Part shown: positions 39,401 through 51,240 of the stretch, piece by piece
Numbering within the stretch: the stretch's first letter is position 1
How the letters are laid out: the number at the start of each line of letters is the position of its first letter
Origin: Palaemon carinicauda
Taxonomy: Eukaryota; Arthropoda; Malacostraca; Decapoda; Palaemonidae
Length of the DNA stretch: 64,000 nt
NCBI RefSeq assembly: GCF_036898095.1
Contig: NC_090757.1
Location: 62,981,589-63,045,588 of the forward strand
Reading direction: 5' to 3'
Notes under the pieces: model-generated
Seen by the model: only the letters and a program-made list of their open reading frames with translations
The model's database searches: none
What the model was told of the DNA's origin: nothing
Translations under genes and position numbers: made by a program

Positions 39401-40978
39401 CTGAAAGCCTTGTTATGTGTGACATAATAGTACAGCAAAACTTCAAAGGCTTGACAAAAGCTGAGAAGTTGACCTGTAAACAACTTGGAGCGTCTCCTGG
39501 CTAGGCGCCAGGGCGAGTCTACCAGAATTGAGAAGTCTATCTGGGCAGAGGCATGAACTCCCAAGCCGAGAACTTCTCTCGTGTCATATCAGACTCTCGC
39601 TCTATAAGCCAGTTTAAAAGAAGGGAAATCAAAGGCTGTATCCCTAAAAACTCCTCCTGGTGCAAAAACCAGTCGCCTAGCCAACGTAACGCTCTCTAGG
39701 AGAGCGAGAGAGCACTAGCTTAAAAACAACGGCTTCGAAGTAGCTAGGCCTAGTGTAAGTTCTGACGTTTAGGCGAACGAGGAGCAGCAGTTACAAGATC
39801 CGGACGAAGATCTTTTAAAAAAAAAAAATCATCATGATTTAATTAAAGTCCATAGGAGGCTAAGCAGCTTAAGGCTCCTCTCCATCTGACAGAGTCCTCA
39901 AGGGAATATCAGTAGGAGGGAGAACAGCAACTTCCTCATCTACAGGAACCTTGTCCGATAAAAGCTAGGTTACCTCAGTGAGTCTCTCACTGGAGCATTA
40001 GTAGCAGACCAGAAGGCAACGTCATGTAACTGCTTGACAGTCTGTGAACTGTCAACAACTGAACTGTCAACCACAACAGGTGCGTGAGGACGTACAGTGT
40101 CCACTCGAGACTGCTTTGACTGTCTAGACTGAGCAGTCAAAACAACTCTAGAATGCGGAGGTTGACGCACCGCGTCAAAACAAAACAACTTAGACTGTTG
40201 TTGTACCTCGCGAACGTCAACGGAAGGTTCCGTGCGTCGCTGAACGTCAACATGCGGCTGGCAGGGTACACTGGAACGCATGGGTGGCGGGACTCTTTCA
40301 GCTGGAGTGCGGCAGAAGGTCGCCTCAGCGTCCACAGGACGCACAACCGTGGTTGGTTGTAGGCTAGAGGTTGGTGTCAACCTTCTCCGCACGAAAGTCC
40401 TGCATCAATGACGTTAACTGAGACTGCATGGTCTGCAGCAAAGACCACTTAGGGTCTACAAGAGCAGGTGAGGCAACAGACGGTGTGATTGCCTGATGCG
40501 GTACCGCTTTGCCTCTCTTAGGAGGTGAGCAGTCGTCGGAAGACTGCAGCGAGTCCGAACTGACCCAGTGGCTACAACTGGGCCGTTGCACTTGCGCGGA
40601 AGGGACCGACTTGCGCTTAATAAGCCGCGAGACCTTGGTCCATGGTTTCTTACGAGAAACCTCTTCCGCAGACGAGAAATAAATGGGCTCTCTCGTCTTT
40701 GTGTGGGTGGGGCGATCTTGGGTAGATACGCCCGAAACCACGGAGGGAAAAACGTCTGTTCGTTGATCAAGGCCTCTCGAACCCATAAGTCGTTCGACAT
40801 TACTTCTCCCCTGGGCTTGGGAGCATGCAAGAGGTCCCGGACTAGGTGAACGACAGGCACGAACAGACGAACCCTCGGACGCAACACTGTAACACTTTGC
40901 GCATATCACTTTATCGATTTTCTGTTTTGCACTTATTTCACTGAAATCGAAACTTTTACTGATTTCTACCTGAAACAC
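39401..40978 (-). pseudogene. A4 gag remnant
   Basis: The best preserved gag of the A3-A5 group. 40978-40364 has 'GSSVRACRSPSPGPLACSQA' then 'RSNVERLMGSRGLDQRTDVF' and 'VDPKWSLLQTMQSQLTSLMQ'. After a frame change, 40392-39970 has 'VVRPVDAEATFCRTPAERVP' and 'SRVDTVRPHAPVVVDSS' with a local VVDSS doubling. The mid-gag (39564-39370) has 'GVHASAQIDFSILVDSPWR'. The Cys-rich N-terminus is not seen. Confidence 0.75.
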
Positions 40979-42278
40979 GCAATTCTACCCTTCATTAAAA
41001 GGTAGTAATTGCGAAATCAGTCGTATAATGCAGCTCATTAATACTAGCAAAAAACAGAAAACATATATAAAGATAAAAAATTCAGTGGCTGGGAAAGAGA
41101 CTAAACACTAGTTCAAATAAACTACGTTTACAATCTCTCACCGCACATAGCCTGGGGACAAGAATAAAACCCTAGAAACGTTTTACCTTCCTCCCCGTAC
41201 AGAGACTAGGGACGAGAGTAACACGAGAACAACGTTACCCGCTTGAACGGAACGTTTTCTCTCCTCTCTCTCCCTCCGTCTCTATCTCTCTCTCTCTTTC
41301 TCTCTTGATTTCGCACCTAAGAGAAGAGCCCAATTATATATCGTCAAAAAAACATGTTATTTGACTAAAGGAAAAAACTGAAAGGTTTTCCAAATAAAAA
41401 GTTCCTTTAATTTAGAATTTAAAACATTTAAGCTAAGAAAGAATGAACAAAACGTCAGAATCGATTTACTCTTACTGCAAAGTGAAACCGTGATACACTC
41501 TCTCTCTATCGTAACGATAGAGCGCATGTTGAACGTCCTGAACGTCAACAACTGCGTAGTCTAAAAAACTAAACGTTAGTTCATCTTTGAAAACAGTACG
41601 AAGACTATCAAAGAAATTCTTTCATAAAACATTACATTTAAAAAGTTTTAAATTCTTTAAAGGCTAAATACGATATAACGGGCTCAACGTTGATTAACTT
41701 CGGTTCCAAGTTAGGACCGCCTACTATCAGGAAAGGTCGCATATAAACAAAACATAAAAATTCATTTTATATGTTTATAATAAATGGAAAGTTAATCGAA
41801 GAGGCCTAATAAAGGCGGAGAGATATAAAATATATAGATCTATAACGTGTTAAGCAAAATTACTAAAAACCTAAACACACTTCCGTCTAAGGGAAGGGTC
41901 GGCCATTTAAAAGTGAAAGAGAGTCCATACTCTCTTTGTCACCATAATTAAATCTATCCAAAACGAGTTCAAGTTTTGAGATGAAGATAAAACACCTGCA
42001 TAGCGAAAGCTCAAAACTAGAATAGTGTACTTCACCAAATAGTTGTGAAAACAAATCCAGTTAGTAACAGCGAATTAGTAGGTCTTGCCGGTAGCCCGAC
42101 AGAGAGAAAATTGAGTTCTGTGTTTACATTGAGTACTGAGTACCTGCACGACAGATGGCGCTGTTGAAGTACACCCCCTACCTGCATTGCGATCGCTGGC
42201 GGATTTTTAACGTAGAGTTTTCTGTCGAGCAACAGAGTTGCAGCTTATATAATCACCGGCTAAGTTTAATATTGAAAA

Positions 42279-42446
42279 CTGGTCATACCGTAGTTGAAAA
42301 ATTTACGAGTACTTTGTCATCAAAATTCCACTTAATGTTTCAATCAAACTAACCACTGAAACTCCAACAGTGGAACAAATAATGATACTGCCCAGATTAA
42401 TAACAGGAGGCTCCTGAAATCCTTTTCCCTCTTAATTCAGTGAAAT
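42279..42446. other. Short spacer between A4 and B5
   Basis: It continues the A4 target ('ctctgaaaa' joins 'ctggtcatac'). No ORF; it may be upstream LINE sequence or intron. Confidence 0.5.
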
Positions 42447-42965
42447 GACAAATTTGTAGATAATTTGTATTTTTCCTAACTATACAAACCTTAGCTATTT
42501 ATTAGGGGTTATACTTTCGGCGGACCTGAAATGACGAGCCATTAAAATTTAGCGAGGGTTAACTACCCACACCGCTAGTTAACAGGGGTGAGGGGCTAGC
42601 TTGCTACCACTCCCGTTCACACACCTGTGATTTAGTCACTTTGCTTGGAGGTAAGACTTCAAGGGGGATAGGGATGGCGGGAAAGTTTATATAAATAACT
42701 AAGGTTTGTATAGTTAGGAAAAATGTTATTTTGATAATAAAATAAATTTTTGAATATACTTACCCGGTGATTATAATAGCTGCAACTCTGTTGCTCGACA
42801 GAAAAACTCTACGGAAAAATTCGCCAGCGATCGCTACACAGGTAGGGGGTGTACTCAACAGTGCCATCTGTCGTTCAGATACCCAGTACTCATTGTTAAC
42901 AAAGAACTCAATTTTCTCCTCAGTCCACTGTGTCTCTATTGGGGAGGAAGGGAGGGTCCTTTAAT

Positions 42966-43055
42966 TTATAATCACCGGGTAAGTATATTCAAAAATTTAT
43001 TTTATTATCAAAATAACATTTTTCAATATTTAACTTAGCCGGTGATTATAATAGC
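42966..43055. repeat. ICR of A5
   Basis: Inverted copy of the left end followed by the inverted copy of the right end. The A5-specific 'gattataatagctg' in it matches the A5 right end 'gcagctattataatcac'. Confidence 0.9.
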
Positions 43056-43450
43056 TGATTCACACCCAGGGGGGTGGGTAGAGACCAGCAAAATATGTTT
43101 ACATCATATGAGCTAAGAATTTTTATTTTATTTTAGAAGTTATCAAAATAACTAAATAAAATAAATAGGTACCTGGTAAGGAAGTCGACTTGAACAATTA
43201 CTCTGCCTTTTTAAGTACGTCTTCCTTACGGAGCCTCACGATCCTCTTAGGATGCTGAGCGACCCCTAGGAGCTGAAGTATCAAGGGTTGCAACCCATAG
43301 AAAAGGACCTCATCAAAACCTCTAATCTAGGCGCTTCTCAAGAAATGACTTTGACCACCCACCAAATCAACTAGGATGCGAAAGGCTTCTTAGCCTTCCG
43401 GACAACCCAAAAACAACAATAAAAACATTTCAAGAGAAAGATTAAAAAGG

Positions 43451-44660
43451 TTATGGAATTAGGGAATTGTAGGTTGAGACCTCACCCACTACTGCACTCG
43501 CTGCTACGAATGGTCCCAGAGTGTAGCAGTTCTCGTAAAGAGACTGGACATCCTTAAGATAAAAAGACGCGAACACTGACTTGCTTTTCCAATAGGTTGC
43601 GTCGATTATACTTCGCAGAGATCTATTTTGTTTAAAGGCCACGGAAGTTGCGACAACTCTAACTCCGTGTGTCCTTACCTTCAGCAAAGCTTGGTCTTCC
43701 TCATTCAGATGGGAATGAGCTTCTCGTATTAACAGTCTGATAAAATAGGATAAAGCATTCTTTGACATAGGCAAAGATGGTTTCTTAACTGAACACCATA
43801 AAGCTTCAGACGGGCCTCGTAAAGGTTTAGTTCGTTTTAGATAGAACTTAAGAGCTCTTACAGGGCATAAGACTCTTTCTAGTTCTTTTCCAACCATACG
43901 ATAAGCTTGGAATATCGAACGATTTTGGCCAAGGTCGAGAAGGCAGCTCGTTTTTGGCTAGAAAACCAAGCTGTAGAGAACATGTAGCCGTTTCAGATGA
44001 GAATCCGATGTTCTTGCTGAAGGCATGAATCTCATTGACTCTTTTAGCTGTGGCTAAGCATACCAGGAAAAGAGTCTTTAAGGTGAGATCTTTCAGGGAG
44101 GCTGATTGTAGCGGCTCGAACCTGTCTGACATAAGGAATCTTAGTACCACGTCTAAATTCCAACCAGGTGTAACCAAACGACGCTCCTTCGTGGTCTCAA
44201 AAGACTTAAGGAGGTCCTGTAGATCTTTATTGTTGGAAAGATCTAAGCCTCTGTGACGGAAGACTGATGCCAACATGCTTCTGTAACCCTTGATAGTGGG
44301 AGCTGAAAGAGATCGTTCTTTCCTCAGATATAAGAGGAAGTCAGCTATTTGAGTTACAGAGGTACTGGTCGAGGATACGGATACTGACTTGCACCAGTTT
44401 TGGAAGATTTCCCACTTCGATTGGTAGACTCTAAGGGTGGATGTTCTCCTTGCTCTAGCAATCGCTCTGGCTGCCTCCTTCGAAAAGCCTCTAGCTCTCG
44501 AGAGTCTTTCGATAGTCTGAAGGCAGTCAGACGAAGAGCGTGGAGGCCTTGGTGTACCTTCTTTACGTGTGGCTGACGTAGAAGGTCCACCCTTAGGGGA
44601 AGTGTTCTGGGAACGTCTACTAGCCATCGAAGTACCTCGGTGAACCATTCTCTCGCGGGC
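43451..44660 (-). pseudogene. A5 tyrosine recombinase, frameshifted
   Basis: 44771-43848 carries the N-terminal regions and the first Arg block (changed to 'ATAKRVNEIHAFS'). A frame change near 43900 follows ('SLSYGWKRTRK'). 43897-43451 has 'CPVRALKFYLKR', the HxxR region 'RTHGVRVVATSVAFKQ' and 'VFASFYLKDVQ'. The first part is otherwise almost the same as A4. Confidence 0.85.
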
Positions 44661-45590
44661 CAGAGGGGAGCAACTAGCGTCAACCTTGTCCCTTCGTGAG
44701 AGGCGAACTTCTGCAGTACCTTGTTGACAATCTTGAACGGAGGGAATGCATATAGATCTAGATGTGACCAATCTAGGAGAAAGGCATCTTTATGAACTGC
44801 TGTTGGGTCCGGGATTGGTGAGCAAAATATTGGGAGCCTCTTGGTCATCGAGGTTGCGAAGAGATCTATGGTTGGCTGGCCCCAGGTGGCCCAAAGTCTC
44901 TTGCATACATCCTTGTGGAGGGTCCATTCTGTTGGAATTATTTGTCCCTTCCGACTGAGACAATCTGCCATGACATTCAAGTTGCCTTGGATGAACCTCG
45001 TTACTAGTGATATGTTTAGACCTTTTGACCAGGTGAGGAGGTCCCTTGCGATCTCGTACAACGTCAGAGAGTAGGTCCCTCCTTGCTTGGAGATGTACGC
45101 CAAAGCCGTGGTGTTGTCCGAGTTCACCTCCACCACTTTGCCTTGAAGGAGAGACCTGAAGCTTTTCCAGGCCAGACGTACTGCCAGTAGCTCCTTGCAG
45201 TTGAAATGCATTGTCCTTTGACTCGAGTTCCATATTCCCGAGCATTCCCGACCGTCTAATGTCGCACCCCAGCCTACGTCCGATGCGTCCGAGAAGAGAA
45301 CGTGGTTGGGAGTCTGAACAGCCAGGGGAAGACCCTCTCTTAGGTTGATATTGTCCTTTCACCAAGTCAGACAAGACTTTATCTTTTCGGAAACCGGGAT
45401 CGAGACCGCTTCTAGCGTCTTGTCCTTTTTCCAGTGAAAAGCTAGATGGTATTGAAGAGGACGGAGGTGTAGTCTTCCTAGTGACACAAATTGATCCACG
45501 GATGACAGCGTCCCTACCAGACTCATCCACAGCCTGACTGAGCAGCGTTCCTTCTTCAGCATATTCTGGATGGATAGCAGGGCTGGGGGC
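44354..45590 (-). pseudogene. A5 RNase H with one stop; RT palm missing
   Basis: Structured as in A4: the thumb from 45562, TGA at 45359 ('SCLTW*KD'), then an intact stretch to 44354 with 'VNSDNTTALAYISKQGGT' and 'NVMADCLSRKG'. The break to gag-derived text lies at about 45590 at the same base as in A4. Confidence 0.85.
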
Positions 45591-46205
45591 TGATCGTCTT
45601 GTTGTTCAGCAACGTCCTCATCAGAGGGTTCCTCATCCGAAACTGATGAGGAAACAGCAACGGAGTGGGCAACGTCTGGCTCGCTGAATCCGGTCGCACT
45701 GGTGGATGCGTGACGGAGCCGGAAGCAATATCATGGAACTGCTGCACAGTCTGTGAACTGTCAACAACCATGGGTGCGCGAGGAAGCACAGCGTCAACCC
45801 GAGACTGTCTAGACCGTCTGGGTTGTGCAGTCAACACCCTACCGGGTTGCTGAGGTTGAAGCACTGCGTCAAAACAAGTCACCTCTGATGGTTGTTGAAC
45901 GTCCTGAACGTCAACAACCACCTCCGAGCGTCGCTTAACGTCAACGTGCGGCTGGCAACCCACACTGGGTCGCATCGGTGGAGGAACCACCTCAACTGGC
46001 AGACGCGAGTAGGTTACCTCAGCGTCAACAGGGCGTACAACCGACCGGTTGGAAGGTTGTTGGCCAGAAGGTTCTTCTCCGCATTTAAATCCTCTATCAA
46101 GGACGCAAGCTTGGACTGCATGTCTTGCAGCAAAGCCCATTTAGGGTCTACGGGAGCAGGTGTGGCAACAGACGGGGTTAGCGACTGAGGCGGAACCGTT
46201 TACCA
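45591..46205 (-). pseudogene. Duplicated gag-derived block in A5
   Basis: 46140-45556 in one frame of 194 codons: 'SGQQPSNRSVVRPVDAEVTY', 'DVKRRSEVVVDVQD', 'SRVDAVLPRAPMVVDSSQTV'. It lacks the 90-base duplication of A4. Confidence 0.8.
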
Positions 46206-47774
46206 TCCCTGAAAGCCTTGTTATGCGTGACAAAATAGTACAGCAAAACTTCAAAGGCTCGACAACAGCTGTGAAGTTGACCTGTAAACAACTTGGAGCG
46301 TCTCCTGGCTAGGCGCCAGGGAGAGTCTACCAGAATTGAGAAGTCTATCTGGGCAGAGGCATGAACTCCCAAGCCGAGAACTTCTCTCGTGTCCTATCAG
46401 ACTCTCGCTCTATAAACCAGTTTAAAAGAAGGGAAAGCAAAGGCTGTATCCCCCAAACTCCTCCTGGTGAAAAACCAGTCGCCTAGCCAACGTAACGCTC
46501 TCTAGGAGAGCGAGAGAGCACTAGCTTAAAAACAACGGCTTCGAAGTAGCTAGGCCTAGTGTAAGCTCTGACGTTTAGGCGAACGAGGAGCAGCAGTTAC
46601 AAAAAGATCCGGACGAAGATCCTTAAAAAAATCATCATGATTTAATTAAAGTCCATAGGAGGCTAAGCAGCTTTAGGCTCCTCTCCATCTGACAGAGTCC
46701 TCAAGGGAATATCAGTAGGAACCTTGTCCGATCAAAGCTGAGTCTCTCACTGGTGCATTAGTAGGCGACCAGAACGCAACGTCATGTAACTGCTTGACAG
46801 TCTGTGAACTGTCAACAACTGAACTGTCAACCACAACAGGTGCGTGAGGACGCACAGCGTCCACTCGAGACTGCTTTGACTGCCTAGACTGAGCAGTCAA
46901 AACAACTCTAGAATGCGGAGGTTGACGCACAGCGTCAAAACAAGTCAACTCCGATTGTTAGTGAACGTCTTGAACGTCAACAGGAGCATCAGCCAGAGGC
47001 CTAACGTCCAAATGCGGCTGAAAAACCACACGAGACCGCATCGAGTGTGGTTCTAAACAACCTGACTGATGTGACTAAGCTACGCCAACGTCAACAGTAA
47101 GCACAAAGGAACGTTAGGTTGGCTGAAAGCCAGGATATCGATGAGATAAACGGCTAGACTCAACGGACTAATCGGCAGAATAGTCTTCCATAAGGGAGGC
47201 AAGCATATACTGCATGTTTTGCCATACAACCCCTTAAGGATCAACGGAAATGGTTGTGGTAATAGACGAGGGTAACGTCTGTGACCACAACACTTTGCCT
47301 ACAAAAAAAGACTCTCGGAGTCTGTGTTACGCTTTTGTTAGGCGGCGAGCAGTTATCTGATGACTGCATAGGTCAAAGCTGTCCTAATGGCTGTAACCAG
47401 GACGCTGGACCTGTCCTGAAAGGACTGACTTTCGCTTAAGGGCTTCGAAACCTTGTGACAGGTTTCTTATGCGAAAAGCCTACGTATGGCGAGGAGAAAC
47501 AACGTCTCTCTCGTCTTATGGTAGGGGAGATCTTGGTAAGATACACCCGATACCATAGAGGGAAAACGTCTGTTCGTTGGTCAAGGCCTCTCAAACCCAT
47601 AAGTCGTTTGACATTACTTCTCCCCTGGGCTTGGGAGCATGTAAGAGGTCCCGGACTAGGTGAACGACAGGCACGAACAGACGAACCCTCGGACGCAACA
47701 CTGTAACACTTTGCGCATATCACTTTATCACTTCGATTTTCTGTTTTGCACTTATTTCTACCTGAAACACGCAA
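46206..47774 (-). pseudogene. A5 gag remnant
   Basis: Pieces in order: 'GSSVRACRSPSPGPLTCSQA' (47700 region), 'SRVDAVRPHAPVVVDSS' (46860 region), 'GVHASAQIDFSILVDSPWR' (46372 region). Several stops and frame changes; closely similar to A3 in 46206-47774. Confidence 0.7.
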
Positions 47775-49093
47775 TTCTACCCTTCATTAAAAGGTAGTAA
47801 TTGCAAAATTAGTCGTATAATGCAAGCTCATAATACCAGCAAAAAACAGAAAACATATTTTAAGATAAAAAGAAAAATCAGTGGCTGGGAAAGAGACTAA
47901 ACACTAGTTCATATAACTACGTTTTCAATCTCTCACCGCACATAGCCTGGGGACGAGAATAAAAACCTAAAAACGTTTTATCCTTCCTCCCCGTACAGCG
48001 ACTAGGGACGTGAGTAACACGAGAACAACGTTACCCGCTTGAACGGAACGTTTTCTCTCCTCTCTCTCCCTCCGTCTCTATCTCTCTCTCTCTTTCTCTC
48101 TTGATTTCGCACCTAAGAGAAGAGCCCAATTATATATCGTCAAAAAAAAAAAAACATGTTATTTGACTAAAGGAAAAAACTGAAAGGTTTTTCAAATAAA
48201 AAGTTCCTTTAAATTAGAATTTAAAACATTTAAGCTAAGAAAGAATGAACAAAACGTCAGAATCGATTTACTCTTACTGCAAAGTGAAACCGTGATACAC
48301 TCTCTCTCTATCGTAACGATAGAGCGCATGTTGAACGTCCTGAACGTCAACAACTGCGTAGCATAAAAAACTAAACGTTAGTTCATCTTTGAAAACAGTA
48401 CGAAGACTATCAAAGAAAATCTTTCATAAAAGATTACATTTAAAAAGTTTTAAATCCTTAGCTCTTTAAAAGCTAAAGACGATATAAAGGGCTCAACGTT
48501 GATTAACTTCGGTTACCAAGTTAGGACCGCCTACTCTCAGGAAAGGTCTATATAAACAAAGCATTAAAATTTATTTTTATATGTTTATAAAAAATGGAAA
48601 GTTAATCGAAGAGGCCTAATAAAGGCGGAGTGATATAAAATATATAGAGGAAAATCTATAACGTGATAAGATAATTACTAAAAGCCTAAACACACTTCCG
48701 TCTAAGGGAAGGGTCGGCCATTTAAAAGTGAAAGAAAGTCCATACTCTCTTTGTCACCATAAGTAAATCTATCCAAAACGAGTTCAAGTTTTAAGATGAA
48801 GATAAAACACCTGCATAGCGAAAGCTCAAAACTAGAATAGTGTACTTCACCAAATAGTTGTGAAAACAAATCCAGTTAGCAACAGCGAATTAGTAGGTCT
48901 TGCCGGTAGCCCGACAGAGAGAAAATTGAGTTCTTTGTTTACAATGAGTACTGGGTATCTGAACGACAGATGGCGCTGTTGAGTACACCCCCTACCTGTG
49001 TAGCGATCGCTGGCGAATTTTTCCGTAGAGTTTTTCTGTCGAGCAACAGAGTTGCAGCTATTATAATCACCGGCTAAGTTAAATATTGAAAAA

Positions 49094-49157
49094 TACAATT
49101 TATCTACGAATTTGTCATTTGTTCCGTAACTGGAATACAAACCACGCTATTTATTAG
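49094..49157. repeat. Second half of the B5 ICR, displaced by A5
   Basis: 'tttgtcatttgttccgtaac' then 'tggaatacaaaccacgctat' completes the first half at 42690-42723. The whole mirrors the B5 ends at 56160-56196 and 42447-42490. Confidence 0.8.
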
Positions 49158-49569
49158 GGGTGACTCACCCATTAGGAAGGGTGGACGTCCCTGCTAATCT
49201 GGCTTTTGACTTTGCCCGGGGGCTCCTTATCTGAGTATGCTAGTACTCAAAAATAAGGAGTCCCTACCCTCGCTAAACCTTGCTACACAAGGTCCGCGGC
49301 CTACGCAAGCTGTGTGTTGACACGTGCAGAAGTGTGACTGTCTAGGTAAAGTTATTCTGAGTCTATGTAGGAAAAACCTGATGTAACCAAGACTTCCCAA
49401 TACCACCTCGCCAGGATATGGGACGCAACAGTATTAGCTTAATACTAGGTACACAAGGGAGCATGGTTTACCTGCCGTGGTTTGAGGTCAGCTATGCAGA
49501 GAACCCAGGATGCTGCTTTCCCCATGAGAGGATAGGATAAAGAGAAGAATAAGAACCAGTCAAATCTTT

Positions 49570-49900
49570 TCATTCACGCAGACTAAAACCGGGTAACAGT
49601 GCCCTCAAACCCTCTGCTACTTGTCCAATAAGGAGCTTGAGGTATACAACAAGCTGTTGTGCAGCCACCACCAGACCGATAGAGATCATATCGAGTTCCT
49701 GTGGGTCACGTCTTGCAGGAGAAAGGTTGTGAAAGTCCCCTGGAGCATTCACATCCTTTCTTGTAAAACCTGCGTCACAGAGTAATCTGCTAAGAAGGAC
49801 CAGGGGCATAGTTATGCCCCTGACACTGTGAATCGTCATGTCGAGATGATGTTTCGGTTATCCTCCTCTAGTCTCTCCCAGCGCTGATGACAGAGAAGGG
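49570..49900 (-). pseudogene. B5 recombinase C-terminus, frameshifted
   Basis: One frame has 'HSVRGI' (the HxxR motif kept). The next frame gives 'YSVTQVLQERM', 'FLLQDVTHRNS' and 'SVWWWLHNSL', matching B6. The upstream part (49900-50743) is not readable as a continuous recombinase. Broken gene. Confidence 0.65.
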
Positions 49901-50759
49901 ACCCGGGCGGGCTGTTGCCGTTTTCTTTAGGTAAAGTCTCATACCTTCCCCTGGGTACAGTAACGGATGATCTGGATCGTCCGTTACCGAGTTGAGACTT
50001 GTGTAGGATCCGTCACCTCTGGAGACTGTGTCTGGCGACATACTCAGGGACGAAACTGAACATTGTCTTTCACCCTTCTCAATAATGGGCGATGTCGAAA
50101 GAGAGACCATGAAGTTCCTTGACTAGTATGGTTGCTGTCCGAGTATGTAGGAACATTGTGTTCTTAAATCCGGAGAAAATTTGTTGCCTGGTGAAGTGGA
50201 ACATAAGGAGGTCCCTTTAGGGATCGGAGATTTGAACCATAATCCGAGAGGAAGGTCTCAATTCCAACTGAGGAAAGGCAAGTTGTAAGTCTGAGTTAGG
50301 AAGGTCTATCGATGAGAGGGTGTCCCTTTCTTTCAGTTTAAAGGTGAAGGATCAAGGTTGAGTGATCATCTTTACCTGTCGGAACTGAATAGGAGGTCTT
50401 TTCCTCTTGTGTATACTCGAGGATTCCGCTATTGCTGGAATCGAGGTATCGAGTGGAGAGACACACTTTCACATGACACCAACCACACAAGACATTATAC
50501 TGCCTGGTAGACTGATGCTGAGGAATTCCTCAGATATCTAGACAACCTTTTCGCAAAGAGGTATTGGGTAGTCTTCAGGCGTACAGTCATAGCATTGCTA
50601 TAGCTTGTGGTATGTGTCGAAGTGGGTTGTCTGTGATGTGGAGAGGACTCTCTTGGAGACTCTATCAGAAGCTGCAAAAGATTTGGAAACCGTTCTGCAT
50701 AATGCCATAGCGGAGCTAGAAGAGTCCTTGAGAGGTTGACCAATGTTCTAGCCGAGTGC

Positions 50760-51240
50760 CCGTCTCTAGATAAAACAGGGACAAGACGTAAACGTCATTG
50801 TTGTACCCACCATTGTTGCCAGAGAGCCTTGGGGTCTAGGGCTGGTGAGCAACGGCAGCCTGAGATTCAGGAGCGTTGCGAACAGACCCCTAGTTGGAGG
50901 ATCTCATAAAGTCAAGACTTTGTTGGCTATATGGCGATCCAAAGTCCATTCGGTATACCTTGTCTGAGATGCTGTGCACAGATTGTCGGCAAGCACGTTC
51001 TTCCAGTCTGGAATGAAGCGGGCTGATAGTGGTACCGAACGGACTTTGGCCCATCTTAGTGTTTATACTGTTAGATGGGAAGAGGCTACGAGCAAGTTCC
51101 TTCTTGCTTGTCGATGTGAGTCTCTATGTGGTGTGTGGTGTGTCGTCCATCACATCACTGAGTGGTCTGCTAGGAACCAATGAGGCTGCTGAAGGACCGG
51201 AAAGTTGGCCTTCATCTCTTAAGAGATTTAAGTGAAGGTA
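50760..51240 (-). pseudogene. B5 RNase H / post-RNase H remnant
   Basis: A minus-strand reading near 50980-50840 gives 'YTEWTLDRHIANKVLTL', a stop, then 'GLFATLLNLRLPLLTSPRP', the block that follows RNase H (A copies: 'EWTLHKDVCKRL' and 'DLFATSMTKRLPIF'). RNase H itself (51000-51240) is in shifted frames ('KQEGT'). Confidence 0.55.

Larger units (their letters stand above)
35197..42278 (-). mobile_element. A4: non-autonomous family A DIRS element with a SINE-like insert
   Basis: 7082 bases including the 35658-36288 insert. Inverted repeats are at 35232-35398 and 42103-42262; the ICR is at 35441-35531. The layout is the same as A3 and A5 (recombinase, RNase H, duplicated gag block, gag). The joints 'ctctgaaaa|atgttatt' and 'tattgaaaa|ctggtc' share GAAAA and leave no duplication. 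41000-42100 is non-coding leader with a (CT)n tract. Confidence 0.9.
42724..49093 (-). mobile_element. A5: non-autonomous family A DIRS element
   Basis: About 6.37 kb. Inverted repeats are at 42757-42918 and 48919-49073; the ICR is at 42966-43055. Same layout as A3 and A4, without the SINE-like insert and without the A3 leader deletion. Boundary positions are uncertain by a few bases because element and target share AAAAAT. 43060-43450 and 47780-48900 are non-coding leaders with no other recognisable feature. Confidence 0.9.

Noticed and set aside
42447..42723. A 280-base MITE with inverted ends
   Set aside because: It is the left terminal repeat and first half of the B5 ICR; the rest continues at 49094 after A5.
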